Assembly (NCBI RefSeq): GCF_009801115.1
Contig: NZ_VTOL01000002.1
Span: 372,001-436,000 of the forward strand
DNA: 64,000 bases
Origin: Dyadobacter sp. 3J3
Lineage (GTDB): Bacteria > Bacteroidota > Bacteroidia > Cytophagales > Spirosomataceae
Direction of reading: 5' to 3'
The position numbers and the translations under genes were made by a program. Position 1 is the stretch's first letter. The number at the start of each line of letters is the position of its first letter. This document shows, piece after piece, positions 17,586 through 26,503 of the stretch. Below the pieces are notes generated by a model that saw only the letters and a program-made list of their open reading frames with translations, was not told where the DNA came from and ran no database searches.

Positions 17586-18680
17586 ATGAAAATTCTTGCC
17601 CATATTTCCAAGATTATAGTAGGGTTACTGTTTATTTTTTCAGGTCTGATTAAATTGAATGACCCGGTTGGGACGCAATATAAGCTTGAAGAATATTTTG
17701 AAGTTTTTGCAACCGATTTTTCTCAATTTCAACATTTCTTTGAGGCGTTGATCCCGTTTGCACTTTATTTTTCTGTGTTTCTTTGCGCGGCGGAAGTCGT
17801 GTTGGGGATTGCCCTATTAGTCAGTTATAAGCCGAAAACAATTTCCTGGCTTCTCTTACTTATCATTATTTTCTTCACGTTCCTGACATTTTATTCAGCT
17901 TATTTTAACAAAGTAACAGATTGCGGATGTTTTGGTGCAGCTATCAAACTGACTCCCTGGACTTCATTCGGAAAGGACATTTTCCTCCTGGTATTAATTC
18001 TGATCATTCTGTATAAAAGAAAAATATTCAAATCTCAGCCAACCGGTTTCATCGTGGCACTTTCTACGATGGCATCTTTGGGCATTGCTGTTTATTCGAT
18101 CAGACATTTACCGATATTTGATTTGCTTGCTTACCGCGTTGGAGCCAGCATTCCGGCACAAATGAAGCCTTCGGAACCATTGCGGTATAAATACATTTTT
18201 ACAAAAGGCGGAAAAGATCAGGAATTTGAACAGTATCCGACAGACACAACACTTGTCTTTAAAGATATGATCGTTTTAAACGAGGATGCCAAACCGAAAA
18301 TTACGGATTATCGGGTATGGAATGATGCAGGGGATTTTACAGAGCAGACTTTTAAAGGAAAAAAGCTTTTTTTAATCATTAAAAACCTGACTGATATCAA
18401 TACAGCTGCATTTCCTGACATCCAGAAACTGGTCAATAGTGTCAAGAAAAAAGGTGTTGAACCAATTGTCCTAACTTCCGCTAGCAGTGCTGAAATCACA
18501 CAATTCTTGTCAGCACATCAACTTGTATTGCCTTTTTATTATGTTGATGCGACAGTGCTGAAAACAATTTCCCGTTCGAATCCAGCATTATGGCTTTTGA
18601 AAGATGGAATTGTAAAAGGGAAATGGCACTATAATGATACGCCAACAGAAGAAGAAGTTTTGGAAGATCTGGCAAAATAG
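17586..18680 (+). CDS. BT_3928-type DoxX/MauE membrane protein
   Basis: This 364-aa protein has an N-terminal four-helix membrane domain (~1-150) of the DoxX/MauE kind, including FSGLIKLNDPVG and the cysteine motif TDCGCFG near 115. A further helix lies at ~150-175. Residues ~190-364 form a soluble domain with thioredoxin-like spacing (KLFLIIKNLTD, PIVLTSASSAEI, ALWLLKDGIVKG) but no CxxC. The family is conserved in Bacteroidota beside DUF1599 and may take part in envelope redox chemistry; that is inference. It is followed by aroK. Confidence 0.75.
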   Translation: MKILAHISKIIVGLLFIFSGLIKLNDPVGTQYKLEEYFEVFATDFSQFQHFFEALIPFALYFSVFLCAAEVVLGIALLVSYKPKTISWLLLLIIIFFTFLTFYSAYFNKVTDCGCFGAAIKLTPWTSFGKDIFLLVLILIILYKRKIFKSQPTGFIVALSTMASLGIAVYSIRHLPIFDLLAYRVGASIPAQMKPSEPLRYKYIFTKGGKDQEFEQYPTDTTLVFKDMIVLNEDAKPKITDYRVWNDAGDFTEQTFKGKKLFLIIKNLTDINTAAFPDIQKLVNSVKKKGVEPIVLTSASSAEITQFLSAHQLVLPFYYVDATVLKTISRSNPALWLLKDGIVKGKWHYNDTPTEEEVLEDLAK

Positions 18681-18770
18681 GTCGAAAATTTCCTTATGTT
18701 TTTTTCTTTTTATCTAACCAGTTTCAAAAGCTGTCTTGAAATTTTACAGCTATCTTTCCACAAGTTATAC

Positions 18771-19274
18771 ATGAAAAATATATTTCTAATCGGACTTCCG
18801 TCTTCGGGAAAGTCTACTTTGGGAAAAAAATTGGCGCGCCTGCTCGACTATCGTTTTGTCGATATGGATAAGCTGATAGAAAAAGATCAGGAAATGACCA
18901 TCCACGAAATATTTACGCAAAAAGGCGAAGATTATTTTCGTGAAGTTGAAAGCCGGATATTAAAAAATACCATTGAAAATAGAAAGGTAGTCATTGCCAC
19001 GGGTGGAGGTGCGCCATGTTTTTTTGACAATATGGATTTTATTAAAAAGTCCGGAATAAGCATTTTTCTGGATGTTCATCACGTTGAACTAGCCAAGCGT
19101 ATTCAGAATCACGGAAAAGATGATCGTCCGTTATTATCCGGTGCCACGTCTCTGGAAATTGAACTTGAAAAAAAATACCAGCAGCGTCTCCCCTATTACT
19201 CCCGGGCAGATTTCACATTGAGCGGCGATACCGATGCTTCAAAATTAGCAGCAATTGTTCAACCTTTATTATAA
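18771..19274 (+). CDS. aroK: Shikimate kinase
   Basis: This 167-aa enzyme phosphorylates shikimate at the 3-hydroxyl in chorismate synthesis. The P-loop GLPSSGKST is at residues 8-16, with FVDMDKLIE (shikimate-binding Asp) near 29-37, FREVESRIL, TGGGAP near 77-82, and the lid Arg in KDDRPLL. I chose the ATG at 18771; an upstream in-frame ATG at 18696 would add 25 residues that do not fit the family. It is probably the last gene of the DUF1599-BT_3928-aroK run. Confidence 0.95.
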   Translation: MKNIFLIGLPSSGKSTLGKKLARLLDYRFVDMDKLIEKDQEMTIHEIFTQKGEDYFREVESRILKNTIENRKVVIATGGGAPCFFDNMDFIKKSGISIFLDVHHVELAKRIQNHGKDDRPLLSGATSLEIELEKKYQQRLPYYSRADFTLSGDTDASKLAAIVQPLL

Positions 19275-19275
19275 C

Positions 19276-19312
19276 AAAAGAGCCGAAAATCTTAATGATT
19301 TTCGGCTCTTTT
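19276..19312. terminator. Bidirectional terminator after aroK
   Basis: A perfect 16-bp inverted repeat (AAAAGAGCCGAAAATC / GATTTTCGGCTCTTTT) with a 5-nt loop begins one nucleotide after the aroK stop and also serves the convergent outer-membrane protein gene. Confidence 0.9.
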
Positions 19313-19329
19313 GTTATTGTTGATTTATA

Positions 19330-20883
19330 TCAAAAAAATGTACCCACAGTCAAAACTAGGTTTGTGGTGTGATTATTGATTTTAGCAGAAGCATAATCTT
19401 GCGAATTACTTAGCACATAAGGTGTATAAACTGATTTAAACGCATTGTAGGTTCCGGAAATATCTGCAAAGAACCTGCTATTGCGTACACCTAAACCTGC
19501 CGAATATAATAATTTGGCTCTGTTTATTCCGTCAGATTGAATTTTATAAGGGTCGGATAAATAGGCAAATCCTAATCTTCCCCTGAATATACCGGACCTA
19601 TACTCCCCGCCCAGGCGTGCATTAATACCGGCTTTATAGCTGTCCTGAATTTCTTGTTTATAACTCTCCTTAAATGAACGATTACCATCTGCTGAATAAA
19701 ACTTTGTCCTTACCCTCATACCTCCATAACCTACATATTCTATGGAGCCTGTAATAAATCCTTTTTGATTAATAAAAACCGTTGCTCCTAATGAACCACG
19801 TAATGGACTTGTCATAGAATATTCAAAATCATTAGGAGCTTGGGGAATTTCTAATGTATTTGGTCCAATGTCAACACCCTTATCATCACGAATAGATCCC
19901 ACAATATAATCAGCGTATGTACTCTGATTAAATGATTCTCTGATTTTCGTAAATGTTGGCGAAGTTAATGAACCTCCAAATTGAACAATGGGCGTTACCT
20001 TATAAATAATTCCAAATGTTGCGTTAATACCATTTCCCGAAACCGTCAAATCTTCATTTTGATCAATGCCTCTAAAATGGGTCCCACTAGTATAAGTTTC
20101 AGACATTGATTGTGTATAATCATATTTAATTATATTGTATCCAACTGTTCCTCCAATATAAAGCTTGTCGTTGTAATTACCAGCGTATGCAAAATTCCAT
20201 TGCGTTTGAGCCCCTCTTGAATCAAATGCTCCGGCTTGCTGTGTTGGGCTCGATGCATCATATCTGACATAAGCAGGACCGGATGATAATGGATTAGGGT
20301 TTATTAGGAACAACTGGTAATAAGCAGCTGCTTGCGAATAAGCCAAGTTTGTGTTAGGATCATAATCTTTATCTAAATCTGTTGTGCTAGGAACAGGAGA
20401 TTGATTTACGTCGTCTAAAACTTTATCGGTGTAAGCACTCCTATTATTTAGTCCGGCATAATTAAATCGATTTTGAAAGGATTGTTGACGGGAGTATGAT
20501 ATACCTATTGAAGTGCTTTTCCACCTCCTTTGGTACCCCGGTTTGTTAGTAAATACCGCAGAAGCATTCGAAAAAGGGAAAAACTTTGTTTTCCCATCTT
20601 TTATAACATTTCCAATATACTCTGATTTTGTATTATAATTTGCAAGCGATGGGCTAATACTAAATTCAGATCTCGTATAAAATCCTAAGCCTGCCGGATT
20701 TCCACTAATTGAACTTGCATCTCCCCCCAATGCTGTATGATTGCCACCAAGTCCCTGAAAACGGGCAGTTCCTGTTTGATTAATTTCAGAATAGCGAAAA
20801 GCGTCAGAGGCGTATTGGGCAAATGTTGGAATGGATAGCGTTAAACTGCAAAAAAGTCCAATCCATTTAACTGATTTTGTCAT
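19330..20883 (-). CDS. FadL/OmpP1-like outer membrane beta-barrel protein
   Basis: This 517-aa protein has a Sec signal peptide (MTKSVKWIGLFCSLTLSIPTFAQ) and a mature N-terminus with GTARFQGLGGNHTALGGDASSISGNPAGLGFY. That pattern matches the OMPP1/FadL/TodX type, also seen in PorV-like proteins, where an N-terminal plug precedes the barrel. The rest is a series of amphipathic strands, and the chain ends in phenylalanine (TVGTFF), the usual Bam recognition residue. It may import hydrophobic molecules, but the substrate is unknown. It lies downstream of the Gly-rich lipoprotein gene on the same strand. Confidence 0.75.
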   Translation of the reverse strand: MTKSVKWIGLFCSLTLSIPTFAQYASDAFRYSEINQTGTARFQGLGGNHTALGGDASSISGNPAGLGFYTRSEFSISPSLANYNTKSEYIGNVIKDGKTKFFPFSNASAVFTNKPGYQRRWKSTSIGISYSRQQSFQNRFNYAGLNNRSAYTDKVLDDVNQSPVPSTTDLDKDYDPNTNLAYSQAAAYYQLFLINPNPLSSGPAYVRYDASSPTQQAGAFDSRGAQTQWNFAYAGNYNDKLYIGGTVGYNIIKYDYTQSMSETYTSGTHFRGIDQNEDLTVSGNGINATFGIIYKVTPIVQFGGSLTSPTFTKIRESFNQSTYADYIVGSIRDDKGVDIGPNTLEIPQAPNDFEYSMTSPLRGSLGATVFINQKGFITGSIEYVGYGGMRVRTKFYSADGNRSFKESYKQEIQDSYKAGINARLGGEYRSGIFRGRLGFAYLSDPYKIQSDGINRAKLLYSAGLGVRNSRFFADISGTYNAFKSVYTPYVLSNSQDYASAKINNHTTNLVLTVGTFF

Positions 20884-20931
20884 GGCTGGTGTAAAGTTTT
20901 TAATAATTGAACATACTGGTTACTAAACGAA

Positions 20932-20963
20932 GACCCCGCAAAATTATGACATTTTGCAGGGTC
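20932..20963 (-). terminator. Hairpin between the lipoprotein and FadL-like genes
   Basis: A 13-position stem (GACCCCGCAAAAT / ATTTTGCAGGGTC, one mismatch) with a 6-nt loop lies just after the lipoprotein stop. No strong T-tract follows on the minus strand, so it may be a terminator or an mRNA-stabilising hairpin. Confidence 0.5.
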
Positions 20964-21000
20964 GATTTATAATTTAATCTATAAAAATCATTCCTGATTA

Positions 21001-22362
21001 TCAGCGTGGACCTCTTGAACCGCCACCTCCACCGCCTCTTGAACCGCCGCCGCCGCCGCCACCTCCACTTGGAGCACTGTAACTTGGCGCGCTGTACGTC
21101 CTTGCAGGGGCACTGTAATTGTTACTATTGCTTCTTGATGGAGCACTATAATTATCATAACTTCTTGTGGGAGCCTGATAAGACTGGGTGCTACGTGCAG
21201 GAGCAGAATAATTTGACTGACTTCTTTGCAAATTGTAAGAATCAGAGCTTCTTGTTCCTGACGAAGAAGAACGAGGCGTGTACGAATTCAAATTACTGTT
21301 GTCCGAAGAGTAATTACTTCCAGAAGAAGTTCTTGGACGGGAATAGTAAGTGTTTCCATCACTTGCCGTATTTCCTGATCTGGAATATCCGCCAGTACTT
21401 CTTGCATTGGTATTCCCTGTTGAACCATCAACCCCTGTTCTGCTACCAGCTGAATTACCACGGCTGTTAGCTCTTGGTGAAGAGTAATAAGAATCTCCTG
21501 ACGAAGAATTTCCCGATGATCTTAAATTACGACCTGACGAATTATCAACAGAACGAGGTGAATTTACAAAGCTTGAATTATAACGTTCGCTGCTTCTTGG
21601 GCTTCCACCTGATTCACGTGCACCATAAGTACGCGCAAACCCTCTTCTGTCATTTACATTATTTACCACAATTACAGGGCTGTTGTATGCCCATGGACTA
21701 TAATAACCACCATATCCTCCAAATCCACTGCCATAGCCATATCCGCCATAGCCACCATACATGCTTCCGTAGAATGGATCATATCCGTAAGGGCTGTATC
21801 CATAAGGGTTATAACCATACATACCACTACCATAACCGTAAGGTGAGAAACCGTAGGAAGAATATCCCATTCCAAAACCTGAAAATGGATTCATACCAAA
21901 CATACTTCCAAATCCAATGCTTAAACCAAGTCCGCCCATTCCCATTCCTCCCATGTAACTACCTGGATAATATGATCCGAAACCATTGTTCATACCATAT
22001 CCAGTATTGTAAGGGTTAGAAAAACGAGTTGCCTGATTATAACCATCAGTAAAACCGGCGTTGTAACCTACATCACCAGAAATATTGCGTTGCGCACTTC
22101 TGGCTGAAATATAAGAATCATCATAATATTCGCCGTTCCCTGCAACATCGTCAGCTTGTGTATCAACATAATCAGGGTTACTTGAACGCGTCACAGTCTG
22201 CGCAGAACGACTGTTTTTTGAAACAACTCCCGTATTTGGATTTCCTCCGTAAAGGTCATCATATCCTCCACCTGATTTCGAAGCGTATTGATTACTGCTA
22301 CATCCAGCAGCACCTAACAGCAAAATCAGAGAAAAATATCTTAAATTATTCATACTCCTCAT
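21001..22362 (-). CDS. Gly/Ser/Tyr/Asn-rich low-complexity lipoprotein
   Basis: This 453-aa protein carries a lipoprotein signal (LRYFSLILLLGAAGC, lipobox Cys near residue 21). The mature chain is of strongly biased composition. Residues ~115-220 are Gly/Tyr/Met/Pro-rich with repeated GYG, YGYSPYGY and GGYGGYG units. Residues ~235-430 are Ser/Arg/Asn-rich with many RSS and YSAP units. The last ~20 residues are poly-Gly with Ser/Arg. An in-frame Met at residue 4 (22353) is an equally good start. No domain is recognisable. It is probably an envelope or surface-exposed adhesive or matrix-like protein, but this is inference only. Confidence 0.7.
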   Translation of the reverse strand: MRSMNNLRYFSLILLLGAAGCSSNQYASKSGGGYDDLYGGNPNTGVVSKNSRSAQTVTRSSNPDYVDTQADDVAGNGEYYDDSYISARSAQRNISGDVGYNAGFTDGYNQATRFSNPYNTGYGMNNGFGSYYPGSYMGGMGMGGLGLSIGFGSMFGMNPFSGFGMGYSSYGFSPYGYGSGMYGYNPYGYSPYGYDPFYGSMYGGYGGYGYGSGFGGYGGYYSPWAYNSPVIVVNNVNDRRGFARTYGARESGGSPRSSERYNSSFVNSPRSVDNSSGRNLRSSGNSSSGDSYYSSPRANSRGNSAGSRTGVDGSTGNTNARSTGGYSRSGNTASDGNTYYSRPRTSSGSNYSSDNSNLNSYTPRSSSSGTRSSDSYNLQRSQSNYSAPARSTQSYQAPTRSYDNYSAPSRSNSNNYSAPARTYSAPSYSAPSGGGGGGGGSRGGGGGGSRGPR

Positions 22363-22469
22363 GGCTCTAGTTGTTTATAATGTTGTCTCTAATATACATA
22401 AAATTTCGTACCAGACTGTGAATAAAACATCATTACTATGACATTAATTCCAAAGTTAACATAAAAAAC

Positions 22470-22477
22470 TATCTTTG
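22470..22477 (+). promoter_or_regulatory. Putative -7 element for proS
   Basis: TATCTTTG matches TAnnTTTG exactly and lies 66 nt upstream of the proS ATG. No clear TTG is found at the -33 position. Confidence 0.4.
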
Positions 22478-22543
22478 CAACTTGATTAAAAAGCGAAGTG
22501 ACAAACCGTCATACTCCTTTCCATTACATAATATTTTTGTAGA

Positions 22544-24019
22544 ATGAGTAAAGCCTTACCAACCCGCAGTGAAAATTACTCCGAATGGTACAATGAACTT
22601 GTAAAAAGAGCCGATTTGGCGGAAACTTCTGCTGTCAGAGGCTGTATGGTGATTAAACCTTACGGCTATTCTATCTGGGAGAAAATGCAGCGTGCATTGG
22701 ATGATATGTTTAAAGAAACAGGCCATCAGAATGCTTATTTCCCCTTATTTATCCCAAAATCATATCTTAGCAAGGAAGCTTCACATGTTGAGGGTTTCGC
22801 AAAAGAGTGTGCGGTAGTAACGCATTATAGATTAAAAGCTGACCCCAATGGCAATGGTGTAATTGTGGATCCGGATGCCAAACTGGAAGAAGAACTTATC
22901 GTTCGTCCGACGTCTGAAACGGTTATCTGGAGTACTTACAAGAACTGGATCCAGTCATACCGCGACCTTCCTTTGCTGATCAATCAATGGGCAAATGTGG
23001 TACGATGGGAAATGCGTACCCGATTATTTTTGAGAACGACGGAGTTTCTGTGGCAGGAAGGCCACACAGCGCATTCAACCTCGGCAGAAGCAGTGGCAGA
23101 AACAAAACAAATGCTGGAAATTTACGCTCAGTTTGCAGAGGAATGGATGGCTTTACCCGTAGTAAAAGGAGTAAAAACAGCAAATGAAAGATTTGCTGGT
23201 GCTGTTGATACCTACTGCATAGAAGCATTAATGCAGGATGGAAAAGCTTTGCAGGCAGGAACTTCACATTTTCTCGGTCAGAATTTTGCAACAGCCTTTG
23301 ATGTTAAGTTTCAGGACAAAGAAGGAAAACTGGAATATGTCTGGGGAACTTCCTGGGGAGTAAGTACACGTTTGATGGGTGCGCTTATCATGGCACATTC
23401 GGACGATGCGGGTTTAGTATTACCACCAAAACTTGCTCCGATCCAGGTTGTTATTATTCCTATTTATAAAAACGAAGAACAATTGACCTTGATATCCGAG
23501 AAAGCTGCGGCGATCACTAAAGAGCTTCGTAAAATGGGAATCAGTGTTAAGTTTGACAATAATGACGCATATAAGCCAGGTTACAAATTTGCAGAATATG
23601 AGCTTAAAGGTGTCCCTGTACGTTTGGCCATGGGTGCGCGTGACCTGGAAAATAATACAGTCGAAGTGGCAAGACGTGATACCAAAACTAAAGAGACGGT
23701 TTCGCTAGATGGAATCGCTCAATTTATTGGCACGTTATTAGATGATATTCAGGTTTCAATCTATAACAAAGCATTAACTTTCAGGGAAGAAAACACGATG
23801 AAAGTTGATACTTTTGAAGAATTTATCCGCGTTCTGGATACGAAAGGTGGTTTCATTCTGGCACATTGGGACGGCACTTCCGAAACGGAAGAAAAAATTA
23901 AAGAGGAAACTAAAGCAACGATACGTTGTGTTCCTTTGGATTCTGTGGAAGAACAAGGCGTTTGCATTTATTCGGGCAAACCATCCAAAAGAAGAGTTCT
24001 ATTCGCGAGAGCATATTGA
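22544..24019 (+). CDS. proS: Prolyl-tRNA synthetase
   Basis: This 491-aa class II synthetase charges tRNA-Pro. It belongs to the archaeal/eukaryotic-like group, which lacks the inserted editing domain of the E. coli enzyme (there ~570 aa). Class II motif 1 lies around [11 protein letters not shown], and motif 2 around VVRWEMRT to [10 protein letters not shown] (residues ~147-170). Motif 3 is [17 protein letters not shown] (~267-283). An anticodon-binding domain follows (QVVIIPIY, then [15 protein letters not shown]), with a C-terminal zinc-binding-like domain to the end. It is followed by an FKBP gene. Confidence 0.96.
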   Translation: MSKALPTRSENYSEWYNELVKRADLAETSAVRGCMVIKPYGYSIWEKMQRALDDMFKETGHQNAYFPLFIPKSYLSKEASHVEGFAKECAVVTHYRLKADPNGNGVIVDPDAKLEEELIVRPTSETVIWSTYKNWIQSYRDLPLLINQWANVVRWEMRTRLFLRTTEFLWQEGHTAHSTSAEAVAETKQMLEIYAQFAEEWMALPVVKGVKTANERFAGAVDTYCIEALMQDGKALQAGTSHFLGQNFATAFDVKFQDKEGKLEYVWGTSWGVSTRLMGALIMAHSDDAGLVLPPKLAPIQVVIIPIYKNEEQLTLISEKAAAITKELRKMGISVKFDNNDAYKPGYKFAEYELKGVPVRLAMGARDLENNTVEVARRDTKTKETVSLDGIAQFIGTLLDDIQVSIYNKALTFREENTMKVDTFEEFIRVLDTKGGFILAHWDGTSETEEKIKEETKATIRCVPLDSVEEQGVCIYSGKPSKRRVLFARAY

Positions 24020-24083
24020 TGTCGGCTCATAATTTGATGACCATTATCTTAAACTTATTTTTTTACCAATAGATTCTAATAAA

Positions 24084-24515
24084 ATGAAACAAGCACAAGC
24101 AGGTGATACTGTACAGGTACACTACACAGGCACTCTTCCAGATGGCCAACTGTTTGATTCTTCAGCAGGACGTGAGCCATTGTCTTTTCAACTGGGAAGC
24201 GGCCAGGTGATCAAAGGCTTTGATGACGGTGTTACCGGCATGGCAGTTGGAGATAAAAAAACGGTTCATATTCCAAATGAAGAGGCTTACGGGCCGATCA
24301 ATGAAGAAATGATCGTCAACTTTGAGCGCAGCCAAATACCGGCCGACGTTCCTTTGGAAGTTGGAATAACTTTGAATATGCATCAGGACGGAAACGGACA
24401 GGTAATTCCTGTTATCGTGAAAGAAGTTACTGAGGAATTTGTAATTCTTGATGCCAACCATCCATTGGCTGGTCAGGATCTGATCTTTGAATTGGAACTT
24501 GTAGGTATCGAATAA
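24084..24515 (+). CDS. SlyD-like FKBP peptidyl-prolyl isomerase
   Basis: This 143-aa protein has the FKBP core at the start (GDTVQVHYTGTLPDGQLFDSS) and PLSFQLGSGQVIKGFDDGV, followed by an insert-in-flap region (~70-120) and a closing strand GQDLIFELELVGIE. This is the SlyD arrangement: prolyl isomerase plus chaperone. It lacks the His-rich metal-binding tail of E. coli SlyD. No signal peptide is visible, so it is cytosolic. A strong terminator follows. Confidence 0.93.
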   Translation: MKQAQAGDTVQVHYTGTLPDGQLFDSSAGREPLSFQLGSGQVIKGFDDGVTGMAVGDKKTVHIPNEEAYGPINEEMIVNFERSQIPADVPLEVGITLNMHQDGNGQVIPVIVKEVTEEFVILDANHPLAGQDLIFELELVGIE

Positions 24516-24529
24516 AATAGATTTGTAAG

Positions 24530-24568
24530 AAAAACCGGCTTAGATCATAATGATCTCAGCCGGTTTTT
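24530..24568. terminator. Bidirectional terminator after the FKBP gene
   Basis: An 11-bp stem AAAAACCGGCT / AGCCGGTTTTT encloses a nested GATCAT/ATGATC stem and ends in T residues. It separates the convergent FKBP and AlbA_2 genes. Confidence 0.85.
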
Positions 24569-24583
24569 CTTTTTCCAGTACAA

Positions 24584-25216
24584 TTATTCAACCCATTTAA
24601 GACTAAACATTTCAGGTTTTCCCTTTTGTAATTTTAGTAAAACTTGCTTATCCGACAGGTCATTTAACAAGCGTTCAGCTCTTTTTTCTGAAATATTGAT
24701 GATCCGGGAAAATACTTTTGCAGTAACAGAATCGTATTCTTTCAAATATTGAATAAGAGACCGGACATGCCGGGATTGCAGGAGCGTTTTCGTATCAAAA
24801 TCACTTTGACCTTCTATAAATAATCTTAACGTCGGGACACTCTTATCTTTGACACGAATGTAAATCATTCGCTGTCCTTTCTCATTAATTGCATAATGCG
24901 GCCTTTCCTGGCTTTCATCGATTTCAACCCGAAGTAAAACCCGGTTATCAAGTTTCTCAGATTTAAACCGGATTGATAAAGCTTTGTCTACTAATTCCGT
25001 ACACGCTTTTTCTAGTTTTTCAAGCTCGCCAAGTTCAGAAGTTATCCCCATCACTTCCCTGTTATCGGCAACACCAATCAACAAAACCCCACCAGAAGTA
25101 TTGGCGAAAGAAGCCAACGTTTTTGCAATTTTATATGGATTATCAATAGTTCTTTTAAACTCTATCGTCAACCCCTCACCTTGTTTAATTAACTGTATTG
25201 TGCTTTTGATCATCAT
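24584..25216 (-). CDS. AlbA_2 (Schlafen-type) domain protein with C-terminal winged helix
   Basis: This 210-aa protein begins with an AlbA_2 domain (~8-125): GEGLTIEFKRT, then KTLASFANTSGGVLLIGVAD, then RPHYAINEKGQRMIYIRV. AlbA_2 domains bind nucleic acids or are found in putative regulators and helicases. Residues ~150-205 (SRIINISEKRAERLLNDLSDKQVLLK) look like a winged helix-turn-helix. The start ATG follows the dprA TAA with no intervening base, so translation is probably coupled. A regulatory or nuclease role cannot be decided. Confidence 0.8.
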   Translation of the reverse strand: MMIKSTIQLIKQGEGLTIEFKRTIDNPYKIAKTLASFANTSGGVLLIGVADNREVMGITSELGELEKLEKACTELVDKALSIRFKSEKLDNRVLLRVEIDESQERPHYAINEKGQRMIYIRVKDKSVPTLRLFIEGQSDFDTKTLLQSRHVRSLIQYLKEYDSVTAKVFSRIINISEKRAERLLNDLSDKQVLLKLQKGKPEMFSLKWVE

Positions 25217-26356
25217 TTAAATTAAACCATATTTTTTACCAGGCAACGACCTCACCATTCCCTGAAATTCCAGATTGAGCAGTAAGGTGGCCAATTTATT
25301 TAAATGTAAACCACTTTGCCAGGACAATTCATCCACTTGCATATTCCCCTGTCGTTTTAAAAGAGACAAAACCTGGCCTTCATCCTGAGTGAATCCATCA
25401 AAAATAAAAGTTGAATCGTTCTTGTCGTCTTTACCTGTAACATCCAAACTTGTAGGTTTGTTCTGCAAATTCCATCCAATTGAGTCCGCCATATCCTGAA
25501 CGGAGATAAAAATACAGGCTTTATTATCCCGAACAAGTTGATTACACCCTTCTGACTGAGGATTTGAAATATTCCCAGGTACTGCAAAAACTTCCCGATG
25601 ATAATTCTGAGCAAAATCTACTGTAATCAGGCTCCCACCTTTTTTTGCAGATTCTACAACAATCGTAACATCACTTAATCCAGCAATAATACGGTTTCTG
25701 GCAGGAAATCGCATGAAATCAGGTTTTGTAGCCAAAGCATTTTCAGTAACTAATCCACCTTTTTCCAACATTTCAGAGGCCGTTTTTTGATGAACGGCCG
25801 GATAAATAACATTCAATCCACTTGCCATCACACCAATTGTTGACAGGTCATTTTTAAGGCAAGCTCTGTGCGCAGTAATATCCACGCCATAAGCAAGACC
25901 GCTGATGACAAGCGGATTATACGGAGTGAGATCTTTGATAATATTTTCTGTAACACTTTTTCCATATTCCGTCACCTGCCTCGTTCCTACAATACCGACA
26001 GTTCTATAACTGTTGTAGTCAAAATTACCTTTGGAATACAGGACCACGGGTGCGTCATAAAGTGATTTGAGACGGTTTGGATATGTAGTGTCTGAGAAAA
26101 AATGAAGTTTTGCGCCACTTTTTAAACAATTTTGCCATTCCTTTTCAGCTTCGGCCAGACCCTCTTTTCTGAGAATAGAACGTGCCACTTTATCACCTAC
26201 TCCGGGAATTTTAATGAGTTTTTTGTAATCGGAGCTAAAAACTTTTTCAGAGCTGCCGCAATAGCTTATGAGTTGACGGATAGTAACTGAACCAATTCCT
26301 GGGGTATTGACCAGAGCAAGCGTGCAAAGCTTTTCACTTTCGGGGTTTTCTGACAT
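25217..26356 (-). CDS. dprA: DNA processing protein DprA/Smf
   Basis: This 379-aa protein binds incoming single-stranded DNA and loads RecA during natural transformation, and is also kept in non-competent lineages. An HhH-like N-terminal region (IKIPGVGDKVARSIL, ~48-62) precedes the Rossmann DprA core: VGIVGTRQVTEYG (~122-134), VISGLAYGVD, FPARNRIIAGLSD, and KKGGSLITVDFA. A C-terminal winged-helix (DprA_WH) region covers ~310-375. The AlbA_2 gene follows without a gap. It is divergent from the GH13 gene. Confidence 0.95.
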   Translation of the reverse strand: MSENPESEKLCTLALVNTPGIGSVTIRQLISYCGSSEKVFSSDYKKLIKIPGVGDKVARSILRKEGLAEAEKEWQNCLKSGAKLHFFSDTTYPNRLKSLYDAPVVLYSKGNFDYNSYRTVGIVGTRQVTEYGKSVTENIIKDLTPYNPLVISGLAYGVDITAHRACLKNDLSTIGVMASGLNVIYPAVHQKTASEMLEKGGLVTENALATKPDFMRFPARNRIIAGLSDVTIVVESAKKGGSLITVDFAQNYHREVFAVPGNISNPQSEGCNQLVRDNKACIFISVQDMADSIGWNLQNKPTSLDVTGKDDKNDSTFIFDGFTQDEGQVLSLLKRQGNMQVDELSWQSGLHLNKLATLLLNLEFQGMVRSLPGKKYGLI

Positions 26357-26503
26357 AATGTTTATAGTGTGTTATGAGTACGCAAATTAAAAAAATAATG
26401 CTTGACATTGTTCTTTTTTTCGACCAATATCTTCGCTTCGTATAGTCGTGGCACAAAATTTGCTCTTCTTGGAAAAAGTACAAATTAAAACCTCAACTCC
26501 TAT

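Noticed and set aside
21500..22050. Tandem DNA repeats or a CRISPR-like array
   Set aside because: The repetition is at the level of short codon groups (GGY, YGY) and is not regularly spaced; no direct repeats with unique spacers are present.
21006..22370. Long plus-strand ORFs opposite the Gly-rich lipoprotein
   Set aside because: They are produced by the biased codon usage of the minus-strand repeats; their His/Asn/Cys-rich translations look like no real protein.
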